Below the pieces are notes generated by a model that was not told the DNA's origin, searched no databases, and saw only the letters and a program-made list of their open reading frames with translations. A DNA stretch of 64,000 nucleotides from Podocnemis expansa (taxonomy: Eukaryota; Chordata; Testudines; Podocnemididae). Made by a program: the position numbers and the translations under genes. Numbering within the stretch: position 1 is the first letter of the stretch; each line of letters starts with the position of its first letter. Below, piece by piece: positions 55,310-64,000 of this stretch. The stretch is taken from assembly GCA_007922195.1 (NCBI GenBank), contig ML682116.1, positions 2,738,543-2,802,542 of the forward strand, written 5' to 3'.

Positions 55310-56480
55310 ATTATCAAAATGCTCAAGCGTCTCCCTTATGTGAATGGGTCTCTGTTGTGTCCCTCCAGTACCCCTAGCATCTGGCTACTAATATGCATAT
55401 GCAAGGCAATCCACCCAGGAGGAAACGTCTCACCCTTCCTTCTCAGAGATTTTGGAGGACACAGCAGGTGGCTAGAACTGCAGGAATATTGTTCTCATTT
55501 AAGCTCAGCCTTCCATAAAGACACCTCCAACGGGCTTTGAGATGGCCAAAGGTACACTCCACAGTTGTTCTCTACCTACTCAGTCTGTTATTGAACTACT
55601 CCTTGCTGGGATACAGGTTGCCTCTGTATGGTTTCGTGAACCATGACATCAGTGTGTGGGCTTGGTCTCCCAAGATCACTGTGGGCATTTCCACATTGCC
55701 TGTCTTAAGTTTTTTATCTGGGAAAAAGGACACTGCTAGTAACTTCCGTTACAGCCCTGTGTTTCTGAAGATACGAGCATCATGTATGTACCTTTCCTGA
55801 CCAACCACCTGTGAAGTGGCCACGGTGATCCATGAGCACCTGAAATATGATAGAGAAGTAGCTCTTTCTCTTTATGTGCTCAGTCACGAGATGCTCTGGA
55901 GCCAGAATTGGGATGTACATGCTATCTTTTGCCCTGCCATAGACAGGAAATCCCATGGCTGAGAATCTGTTCATTATGTCATGCACATGCCCAGAGCCAT
56001 ACTCCTTTGCAGTAGAATGTGATTAATGGCCCTGCACACTTGCGATAATGCAGCCCCAGTGGTGGGCTTGATGACTTCAAACTGATTAGAGACTGACTGG
56101 TAGCAGTCTGGAGTTGCCACCTTCCACATGGCAATGGCAATGTGCTTCTCCAGCGGGAGGACGGCTCTCATTCATGTGCTCTTGTACTGCGGGGCAGGGG
56201 CCAGCTCCGCACACAGTTATGCAAAAGTGGCTTTGTACATTTAAAAATTGCATAGCCACTGCTAATCATCCTAGGCCTGCATAACGATTTGATTCTGCCA
56301 CCTGATGCTTGTCTCCCACACAAGAAGTGACAGTGCAATGTATGACAATGCTTCATGAATGAAAACAGTAAAGCAGTGCTGTTTGTTTGCATATCGCTCA
56401 GCAGGTACGGCTCATACAATTCCTGTTCTGATTCAGAACTCATGATGTACTGCTCAACCACCAGCAATGTGTTCAGCAAT
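55310..56480 (-). pseudogene. HARBI1-like Harbinger nuclease pseudogene
   Basis: Minus-strand pieces match the DDE nuclease in order: RAVLPLEKHIAIAMWKVATP followed by YQSVSNQFEV (56171-56050), FSAMGFPVYG and YIPILAPEH with FSIIFQVLMDHRGHFT and GWSGKVHT (55986-55780). Then EMPTVILGDQAHTLMSWFTK (about 55695-55630), interrupted by stops, and TVECTFGHLKARWRCLYGRL (about 55570-55510). The family's DGTHIPI motif reads DSMYIPI here, leaving one D, and GDQA keeps the next catalytic D. Several in-frame stops and at least one frameshift upstream. In an active element this enzyme cuts and inserts transposon ends at TTA/TAA sites. Confidence 0.82.
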
Positions 56481-56699
56481 GTGCTGCAAGGGACACTGTA
56501 GTGTAGTGCAGCATCAATTTTTTGTGATTTGGAATTGTGGACAAGCAGGAAACCATGGGGAGCCTTTCAGAAAGAGCACGAGTTGTAAATAGCAACAGTG
56601 AATGTTGGCATGGAAATGTGCTGCCCAATGGGATGTTGCAAAATGCTCCCATGGTGCTCTGCACCCCTCTCCTTCATCCCAGAATTATCATCACAGAGC

Positions 56700-56840
56700 T
56701 AGAGCCCTGCAAATATGTGGATATCCATGGATATCCACATTATATCTGCACTCGCTGATACAACATGGATATCCACGGACCATTTCTTGTGGATGTACAT
56801 TGGATATGGAGCCACGTATTTGTATCTGTGCAAGGCTCTA
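56700..56840. mobile_element. Palindromic MITE with TA borders (141 bp)
   Basis: Starts TAGAGCCCTGCAAATATGTG and ends ATTTGTATCTGTGCAAGGCT followed by CTA, an imperfect inverted repeat beginning and ending with TA. The interior repeats TGGATATCCA several times in both directions. TA borders suggest a Tc1/mariner-type non-autonomous element. Confidence 0.7.
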
Positions 56841-57429
56841 ATCCAGGGTTCTGGCATTGGAACCAGTGAAATATAGTTTCTGTATCTTTTGTTGCAAAGT
56901 TTCATTGTAGAATAACATCCAAATACAAGTTGGCTATGAGAATGTTTGATTGCCAAACTGAGAGAAAACTAAGGAAAGACTGTAGTCAGTTTTTAGTTCA
57001 CACACACTGGTGCTGTCTCTATGACATCTTGTCAAGAGTCACCTGTAGGTTGGAATCCAAAAATGGGCACCAGAATGTTTCAGAGGTTCACGTGGCTATG
57101 CCTGTCCCACAGGGCTGGCTGACCGACCTCACCTTCTTGCTCAAAGCACTGCAACTTCTGGGGTCCCAGCACCAGTCAAGTTTAGCACAGCTGTCATTTT
57201 TCTGAGTAGGCTAAATTTGAGTGAGTGGCACTGGAACCCTATGAGCCAGGTCACAACTACACCTCACATAGACTTGGTCCAGTAAGGGTGGCAGAGCCAA
57301 ACCTGAATCATGTTGCAACTCCAGAGGTTGATGCCAAGTTCAGCCAACCCCATAGCACTGGGGCTGCATAAGCCTCTACTGTGGTGTGAGTTGGCAGCAC
57401 CTAACCCTCCCACCCCCAAGGGGCAGGAT

Positions 57430-57538
57430 CTAAACAAAAACACTTCAGGGTGTCCATCTCCATGCTATTTACTGGGTCACAATACTCCATAAACATTTAC
57501 AAATGGGTCCTGAGCCCAAAAAGATTGAGAACCACTGG
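57430..57538. mobile_element. hAT MITE right-end fragment
   Basis: ACAAATGGGTCCTGAGCCCA, AAAGATTGAGAACCACTGG, the same end type as 45908-45962. Left border not defined. Confidence 0.6.
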
Positions 57539-57582
57539 ACTAGATGATCCGGTGGTCACTACTGGCCATAAAATCTAAGACT

Positions 57583-57735
57583 CCCTTTGACTCAGTGCTA
57601 TGTTACCTACAAGGGTGGTCTTCAGAGATTGACTTCCTGATCAAGTGAGCAGGTCTTCACAGATGTGATCAGTTCATCAGAAAGGTCAATCTGATGGTGG
57701 TGATTTTGCCACTGTCAATGACGACTAATCCATCA
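57583..57735 (+). repeat. Unclassified repeat, family E, copy 2
   Basis: Matches 6788-6955 (CTCCCTTTGACTCAGTGCTA, GACTTCCTGATCA, CAGGTCTTCACAGATG, CAATGACGACTAAT). Confidence 0.6.
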
Positions 57736-57893
57736 ATTCAAGAACCCAGTTCTTCATCTTTCCCACTCATGCCATTGGGAGCAATCAGTGTCTGATGAAG
57801 CACAACCAGCTTTTTCACTGGTCTTCCTGACTCCCTGGCAAAGTGGAGTTCTTTTACAAACAGATGATGTGCTTTTATGAAAACATTGAATTT

Positions 57894-57925
57894 CCTTTGA
57901 TATATATATATATATATATCAAAGG
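57894..57925. repeat. Perfect 32-bp palindrome around (TA)9
   Basis: CCTTTGA, nine TA units, then TCAAAGG: every base pairs with its mirror. Palindromic TA repeats extrude cruciforms and vary in length; no gene association seen. Confidence 0.95.
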
Positions 57926-59084
57926 GCCTGAAAGAGGATTTAGAGAGGATGTGGAAAGTGAAGGCCAAAGTGGTCCCAGTGGTAGTAGGAGCACTTGGGG
58001 CTGTGACTCCTAAGCTGGGAGAGTGGCTCCAACACATCCCGGGAAAAGCATCAGAGCTCTCTGTCCAGAAGAGTGCAGTGCTCGGAACAGCTAAGATACT
58101 GCGCAGAACCCTCAAACTCCCAGGCCTCTGGTAGAGGACCCGAGGTTGAAGAAGACACATACCACCCATAGGGGTGAGAGGGGAAATTTTTAGATTATAT
58201 ATAAAAAATTTAAAATTGAATTTCCTTATTTTTCTATGACTTTCCTGGTCACAATGTACACTGTGATTGTATGATTTGCTGCCAGTTATAACATGCAGTA
58301 TTTCTTTATAGATGCTTATAACCTATTCTACATGATTACTATGATATGTTTCCTGCAGTCTCATGCATGTATACAGATATGTAGCATGGTTCAGGGCATG
58401 AGAGATGGACAGAACTTTCTTCCAATAAGGTGTAAACAACCAAAGCTGTGAGGGAGCAAGTACCTGTAAGAGGCAGCAAAGATACGCTAATTGAGGTGGC
58501 TCGGAGTGGGACAAAGAGATCACTGCCTGGAAGGGGAGGGGTGAGAGGAATGGGAAACGAAGAGAGAGACCTGGTAGATTTTGGGGGCTTTTTGCCTGGG
58601 ACTCTCCATCCTGAGACAACTTCAGGCAAAATCTGGGCCATGTCTGGCTTCAGGCACAGAGTGGCTGTGCAGACATCTGACCTCTGAACATCTTGAGCAT
58701 GAATTTGAACTATGATGTCAGTTTAAGTAGGGATATTAGGATAGTATGCGTGTCTTGCCTTTTATTTTCTTGTGGTCACTCCTTACTCATTTATATTATG
58801 ATTCTGCCACAGTTAGCCATATTCTCACTTAAAATATCTAATCTGATCAATAAACTAGTAGTTGTTTTATCTAAAGCTGTGTGATCTTTAGAGGGTGTGA
58901 GTGAAGAGGGCTGGGCACAATCCAGTTCTTCATTAAATGGACAGTTGGGTGTATTATGATTGGGAGTGGGTCCCAATCTCTATAGACAGTGGCTCCTGGT
59001 GTGGTAAGTGGGGCCAAGGGTGCTTGTGGGGGACTGTCCTTGACTAGAAACAGGGCATACACCCACTGCTTGTGACCAGTTGCA
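57926..59084. other. Non-coding intronic stretch
   Basis: No gene recognised. The last 200 bp may be an extension of the reverse family C repeat at 59085. Confidence 0.45.
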
Positions 59085-59216
59085 TGCTGGAGGCCAGAGT
59101 GGACTGACTCAGGAGTGAGTGGTCACTTGGCAAATCGGGGCAAATTGGGGTTCAGGAGTGGGAACTGGGGAGTCACAGCGGCAGACCAGACCAGATCTGG
59201 GGAGCACCCTGTCACA
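59085..59216 (-). repeat. Family C repeat, reverse fragment
   Basis: Reverse complement starts TGTGACAGGGTGCTCCCC and continues AGATCTGGTCTGGTCTGCCG, CACTCCTGAACCCC, TCACTCCTGAGTCAGTCC. This matches the starts of copies at 34227 and 62850. Gives the 5' boundary of the family as TGTGACAGGG. Confidence 0.6.
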
Positions 59217-59555
59217 GCCAGTCTATAACCACCACATATACGTCAAATACTAGTAGTATTTTTTACCGTATTTCTTGGTCGTAGATGTGGATACTTTATT
59301 AGCATGTGTCAGGAGCAGATGGCTTGATACCTTTTGCATAATATGATTCTGTGAAAATTAAATAACATAGGTTTAAGATGTATAAAATTTAGAAGGCATT
59401 GATAATGATAGATCTGATTATAAGTGGAGTTACATTAATATAAAACTGGATGAATTTTTTTGGCAAATGAAGCCAGGACCTATAAAAGCTCTGGCTGAAA
59501 ATAAATTAAAGTCATTGCAAGGCTATCTCTTTAAGACTAAAGAAGACTGTTAGTG

Positions 59556-60683
59556 CAGTGGTTCCCAGCCTTTTCTCTGCCATGGCACACCTTGATACCT
59601 GCAACTTTTTTGAGGCACACCACCATTTAAAAAACTCATGAACATTCAAATTAACTTAAATTACTTCTGAATATTCATGAGCCATGGCACTGTTTCAGAA
59701 ATGCTGCTGTGTGGGATAGTAGGGGTAGCAGAACAGGGGTGGCAAAACATGGGAGGTCGGGAGTCATGTGCAGTGGCAGGAGTGAGTGTGGGGAGCAGAG
59801 CAGGGCAGGGGTGGCAAAAGAGGACAAGGGCAGCCATGTGGGGAACAGCACAAAGGTGGCAAGAGAGGAAAGAGGAAGGGGGAACAAGAGTGGCTTTGTG
59901 GGGGAGCAGGGGGAACCTGGGGAGTGGGAAGGTAGGGCAGGGGAGCATGGTGAGGCACCCACTTCTCCCTTCTCCACAGGGGCTCCCTGCCACCCAGGGC
60001 AAATCCTCACCCCACTGCTGCTCCCTCCCACCCCAGTGAGTCCTGTCCTTCCCTCCCCCAGCCCCTTGCTGACTGTGATGGACCCTCCCATCACTTCAGG
60101 CCTCCAGCCCCCAGTCGCCCCCCCCAGCCACCCCACCCCAACCAAACAGCCACCCCACAGCCCCAGCTACACACCCTCTGATACCCATCCACTCCCACCC
60201 ACCTCTGCTACACACACATGCCTGCCCCACACAAATCCCAGCAACCCCCCACTCCCCAAAGCCCTTACCTGGGCTGTTGCAGGCTGGCTGACACAAGCTG
60301 CTCTGCGCTGCAGGGGGGAGATTCACACACTCCCTGCCTCTGGCAGCTTTCTGCTGGCTGGGCTTACAGTGGAGCAGGATTTAAGGTGGAGCCACTGGAA
60401 CTCTGCATCATGGCTGCTCCTGCTGTTTTTAGGGAGACACCTGGAACTCCATGTTCCAGTGCCTTCCTCTATTTTTAAGGTGGCCAGAAGGCTGCCTGCC
60501 TAAAAATAGGGGGCCCTGGAACTGTGTTCTGGTGCCTTCCCCCTTACTTTAACCTCTGCCTTTTCCCAGTCCTGTACAGCCCATGTGGCTGGGCTGAGCA
60601 AGGAGGGAACTTTAACTCCAGCTCTTGGGGATGCTTGCGGCACACCCTGGGTGTTGCTGTGGCACACTGGTTGGGAACCACTG
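59556..60683. mobile_element. hAT-type element, CAGTGGTTCCCAACC family, 1128 bp
   Basis: Ends CAGTGGTTCCCAGCCTTTTC and CACTGGTTGGGAACCACTG; flanks TGTTAGTG (59548-59555) and CGTTAGTG (60684-60691) match at 7 of 8. Subterminal ATGGCACACC and GCGGCACACC are shared with the right and left ends of the 208-bp element at 24543. The interior is GC-rich with alternating purine-rich (59700-59960) and C-rich (59990-60260) tracts. Open frames up to 264 codons there are low complexity with no transposase motif. The block CCTAAAAATAGGGGGCCCTG at about 60501 is shared with 14930-15130. Confidence 0.9.
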
Positions 60684-61867
60684 CGTTAGTGTATTGGTCT
60701 CTTCTTAGTCTGTCTGCATATGCCATAGGATAAGAGAAAAACGGATTTAGAGTTCAAATATCCTTGAACGACGTTTGACACTGCTGTACAAATGTTCTTA
60801 TTGCTGTCCCTGAAAAAGTAACATTCTTTAAAAAGTGAACAATTAACATTTAATAACTCTGTCAGCAGAATCTGTATGTACTGCAAAATGTCACTTACTC
60901 CCCTTTTGTACTGTGTAAGCATAATAATTTAACAACTGGTTGGCTGCTGATCTTGGATATGTAGGAGTGTATTGCTGTCTGTTCTGAAAAATCCTGTAGT
61001 AGCTAATTTTACTAGAGACATGATAAATTGCATGAACTTCTAAGTGGGCTCTGATCCTTCAGTGCAGGAGTAGTAGCATTCTTGTTTTACATACTCACTT
61101 GTCAGAAAAGGCAGCGATCTGTTTGCATTGGTTAAGATGGGAAAACATCTCCTTGGGTTAATCCTTGCTTTCTTGTATAGTTCTAAATATTCATGACTGG
61201 ATTCTGCCACCCTTACTCACATTAAGAGATATAACTCTGTGAGTAATCCAATTGAAATAGAAGCATCTATATGTAGGTTAAGATATTATCCCGTATGAGT
61301 AAGAGTGGCAGCATTTGGACTTGACTAATTGTCCGTCCAGCCAGCAAATATATATATATTTTTCCTTTTGTGCGTTGCATTTTTCTTAAAAATAAATAAA
61401 TAAATAAACAAATCTTGTCTTGAATACAGACAATTCTTCCATTGAATTAATGGGAGTTTAGTCTGAGTATAAGCATGTAGATTTGGGTCATATAGGAAGA
61501 AATTACTTATCTCCCTCACAATTCTTCAGTTTTTGCTTATTACAAACCTATTTTGTAAACTATAATTAAGGTAAACAGAAATGCTCTTGATATCGTCTAG
61601 TAGCATTCATAGTATGGGTTGTCTCTTAAAGGCCTGATTCTGCTCCTTTCAGCTTCAGTGACATCAAGTTCAGGCGTTCTTTGGGTTAATTTGGTCTAGT
61701 CCAGAGAACTTACACAAGATATATGGACCATTAAAGATTGAAATGGTACATAGGCTGGGGTCAACAAAACTGGCAGGCAGCTAGGTGCCCAGCTTCAAGG
61801 GAAAGCACCTAGCTGTTCTGCTGTTGAAATGCCATCAAACCCCCAACTAGCTAACAAAGGTTTATAA
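60684..61867. other. Non-coding intronic stretch
   Basis: No gene recognised; (AAAT)n-type simple repeat at about 61390-61412 and a TA run near 61350. Confidence 0.5.
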
Positions 61868-62341
61868 CAGGTGTGGCCAAACTGTAGCTCGGGAGCCACA
61901 TGTGGCTCTTAAATGAAAAATTGTGGCTCCCAGAAGAACGTCACCAAATCAATTTAGGAAAGCAGCCCCAACCTAGGAGTTCAGGAGGGGGTTAGGACGG
62001 TGGGGAGAAGTGTGGCATGATCAGGGATGGCGGGGAGAAGTGCGGCATGGTCAGGATTTTAAAAAACTCGCCACTAGTCTGCAGTGTTCTACATCCAGTG
62101 ACAGCTAAATTTTTACTGTATAGGCCTAACTTTCATGGTAACCTTAAGTAATTATTAGAATCTGACATTAGTAGGATCAATATTTGTCCTCTTTTTATGA
62201 TAAAATTAAAGTGTGCAATGAATTTTAAACTTAGTAATTTTGGAATAGATAAAAGTATATGGCTATATACCTCAGTGCGGCTCTCAAAGGTTTAATAATC
62301 AACTTGTGTGGTTCTTGAGTTCCATAAGTTTGGCCACCCTG
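61868..62341 (+). mobile_element. hAT element, GGCCAAACT family, long form (474 bp)
   Basis: Starts CAGGTGTGGCCAAACTGTAG, ends AAGTTTGGCCACCCTG, with a perfect 8-bp duplication GTTTATAA (61860-61867, 62342-62349). Contains about 290 bp of interior missing from the 188-bp form at 22003, so that form is an internal deletion derivative. An inverted full-length sibling lies at 63234. Confidence 0.95.
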
Positions 62342-62524
62342 GTTTATAATAAAGGCTTAATAAAGTTTTGTTTTTGGACACCAGAGGGCGTGCCTCCATT
62401 GCAGTTTCACATCAGAGTTAGATGTCACACTACAAGTTCTGGTTGCCAAGGCAACCCGGTGCCTGGGGTTTTTGAGCCCTGGCATTGGCCTTGTGCTTGC
62501 TGTCTGCAAAGGGCTGAATTTGGC

Positions 62525-62793
62525 CAGGTCTACACTGGCAGTTAAAGTCAACGACAGTTGACAGGAGTTGCACAAGCTACACAGAGCAGCTTGTGTAACT
62601 ACCATCAAATTTGTAACTACTCTTCAGTGTGGTGCCTTTACTCTGCTGCCCTGGTGGGAGATGTGTTTCCAGTGATGGAGCACCATGCCACTTGAGGGGG
62701 TGGTTTTAGTAAGCTGATCTACAGATCGATTTAGTGGGTCTTAAGTGACTGCTAAGTCAATCCAGAAAGATCGATGCCATCAATATAGACATG
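62525..62793. mobile_element. Weak GTCTACACT-type MITE
   Basis: Left CCAGGTCTACACTGG, right CAATATAGACATGATC, with CACAAGCTACACAGAGCAGC/TTGTGTAAC and AGCTGATCTACAGATCGATT inside. The inverted ends are short and imperfect. Confidence 0.45.
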
Positions 62794-62849
62794 ATCTTTA
62801 ACTATTAATTGTTTGAGTTTTCTTTAACTTACCTTCAAATACGTATACA

Positions 62850-64000
62850 TGCTGTGATGTTCTCCTCCTGGAATCTGGTCTGGTGTGCTGCTATGACTGC
62901 CTGATCACTCCTGGACCCTGGCTCACCCCACTTTGCTAGGTGGCCACCCATGCTTGGGTCAGCCCATGCCAGCTTCCTCTGTGTAATCAGTCCCAGGCAG
63001 TGGATGTGCCCTGACTAGCCACTCAGGGGACAGTCCCCCAGTGAAACTCACAGCCCCCAGATGCCATACCAGGAACTTTCATCCTGCAAGGATCGGGGTG
63101 CTTCCTAGATCGCTGCAGGCTCTTACACCTGTCCATTAGTTTAACAGAGAAAGTGATATGCAATCAGCCTTTGCTCCAAATTAAGTGCCCACATATATTT
63201 TCTTTCTAAAATCCACACAGCTTTAGATAAAACCAGGGGTGGCCAAACTTATGGAACTCAAGAGCCACGTAAGTCAATTATTAAACCTTTGAGAGCCGCA
63301 CTAAGGCATATACCCCTATACTTTTACCTACTCAAAAATTACTCAGTTTAAAATTCATTGTGCACTTTAAGTTTATCATAAAAAGAGGACAAATATTGAC
63401 CCTACTAATGTCAGATTCTAATAATTACTTAAGTTTACCATGAAAATTAGGCCTATACAGTAAAAACTTAGCTGCTGTTTGATGTAGAAGACTGCAGGCT
63501 AGTGGCTAGTTTTTTAAAATTCCAACCATGCTGGACCTCTCCCCGGCATCCCCGACCATGCCGTACTTCTTCCCACTGTCCCAACACCCTCCTGAACTCC
63601 TAGGCTGGGGCTGCTTTCCTAACTCGATATGTTGATGTTCTTTCTGGAGCCACAATTTTTCATTCAAGAGCCACATGTGGCTCCTGAGCCACAGTTTGGC
63701 CACACCTGTATAAAACAAACACTAGTTTATTGATTAAAACATGATTTTAAGTGAGTATATACTATATAGCAAATGAGTCAGTCAGGCATTATTCCAAGCA
63801 AGTAAGATAGTTCTTAATGTAACCTAAAATCACTACTACAGTTATGCTCAGTTCTCCACTCAAATTCAGCTGTGGTGCTTTCCAGCCAATCTGTGCGCTT
63901 CTGGGGCAGGGCCCAGCCCCTGCTTGTTGATGGAGATGTTTCAAGATAAAGTTTCTGTGGCAAAACCCCCCAAATGGTTCAAAGTATGTCTCCAAATACC
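62850..64000 (+). repeat. Family C repeat, copy 3, truncated by window end, carrying a hAT element
   Basis: From about CTGCTGTGATGTTCTCC-type start words to the window edge it follows copy 2: CAGGAACTTTCATCCTGCAA, ATCCACACAGCTTTAGATAA, then after the hAT insertion AACACTAGTTTATTGATTAA, AACATGATTTTAAGTGAGTA and ATGTTTCAAGATAAAG. The hAT at 63234-63708 splits it. Confidence 0.7.
63234..63708 (-). mobile_element. hAT element, GGCCAAACT family, long form, inverted (475 bp)
   Basis: Starts CAGGGGTGGCCAAACTTATG, ends CACAGTTTGGCCACACCTG. Flanks GATAAAAC (63226-63233) and TATAAAAC (63709-63716) match at 7 of 8. It is the reverse-complement sibling of 61868-62341, one base longer by these borders, with the same interior words (GGACAAATATTGACCCTACT). 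Confidence 0.93.

Larger units (their letters stand above)
52977..56664. mobile_element. PIF/Harbinger transposon relic with two convergent genes
   Basis: The left edge reads TTAGGCCTTGTCTACACTAA, matching Harbinger ends that target TTA/TAA. Inside are remnants of both Harbinger proteins: a Myb/SANT-like DNA-binding protein on + (53483-54970) and a HARBI1-like nuclease on - (55310-56480). The right terminal repeat was not found, so the right border is approximate. All frames are broken. Confidence 0.75.
40815..64000 (+). other. AMPH: AMPH intron 1 (5' part, runs off window)
   Basis: From the GT donor at 40815 onward no further N-BAR exon was recognised, so about 23.2 kb to the window edge is read as intron 1. 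It is long in known amphiphysin genes. All later repeats in this list lie inside it. An alternative first exon or nested gene cannot be excluded. Confidence 0.7.

Noticed and set aside
57894..57925. Rho-independent terminator or hairpin RNA
   Set aside because: Eukaryotic context, AT-only core and no transcript evidence; reported as a palindrome only.
59709..60503. 264-codon open frame
   Set aside because: Contained in the 1128-bp hAT element; switches from G-rich to C-rich low complexity and lacks a transposase motif.

Overview
Vertebrate nuclear DNA, most likely from a turtle (inference). The evidence is dense CR1 LINEs, Penelope-like element (PLE) ends, hAT, Tigger and Harbinger transposons, and short palindromic elements with GTCTACACT-type ends, a mix I associate with turtle and crocodilian genomes. 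There are two 10-N assembly gaps (15691-15700, 40168-40177). No bacterial-type genes, CRISPR arrays or tRNA/rRNA genes are seen.

The only host coding sequence I can support is the first coding exon of amphiphysin (AMPH), + strand, 40746-40814. It encodes 23 residues, MADVKPGVFAKNVQKRLNRA followed by QEK, then a GT splice donor. It lies in a CpG-rich island (about 40.54-41.11 kb) with a near-ideal Kozak start. About 40.5 kb upstream is therefore 5' flank of AMPH, and 40815-64000 is read as the 5' part of AMPH intron 1. No other host exon was recognised.

Layout. 1-18.8 kb: mostly AT-rich non-coding DNA with old SINE and CR1 scraps and a G-rich composite element at 14.7-16.1 kb. 18.8-24.8 kb: several hAT-type non-autonomous elements, a candidate solo LTR and a palindromic element carrying a GC-rich hAT insertion. 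26.6-27.4 kb: PLE-end inverted pairs around a 324-bp hairpin element. 27.9-36.9 kb: a nest in which CR1 copies are invaded by hAT elements, a 2.46-kb Tigger transposon with a lightly broken transposase, a PLE-end pair and two copies of an unclassified about 1-kb repeat. 36.9-40.3 kb: more nested hAT/CR1/PLE. 40.3-46.7 kb: the AMPH exon, then repeat-poor intron. 46.7-64 kb: CR1 copies, a decayed two-gene PIF/Harbinger element (53-56.7 kb), a 1.13-kb hAT element and two inverted 475-bp hAT copies.

The most interesting observation is that the recurrent short repeat counted here as PLE ends carries hammerhead-ribozyme-like cores (CUGANGA, stem II, GAAA). It also sits as outward-facing inverted pairs with 13-15-bp target duplications. 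Many hAT-type elements still show 8-bp target duplications that fix their ends to the base.
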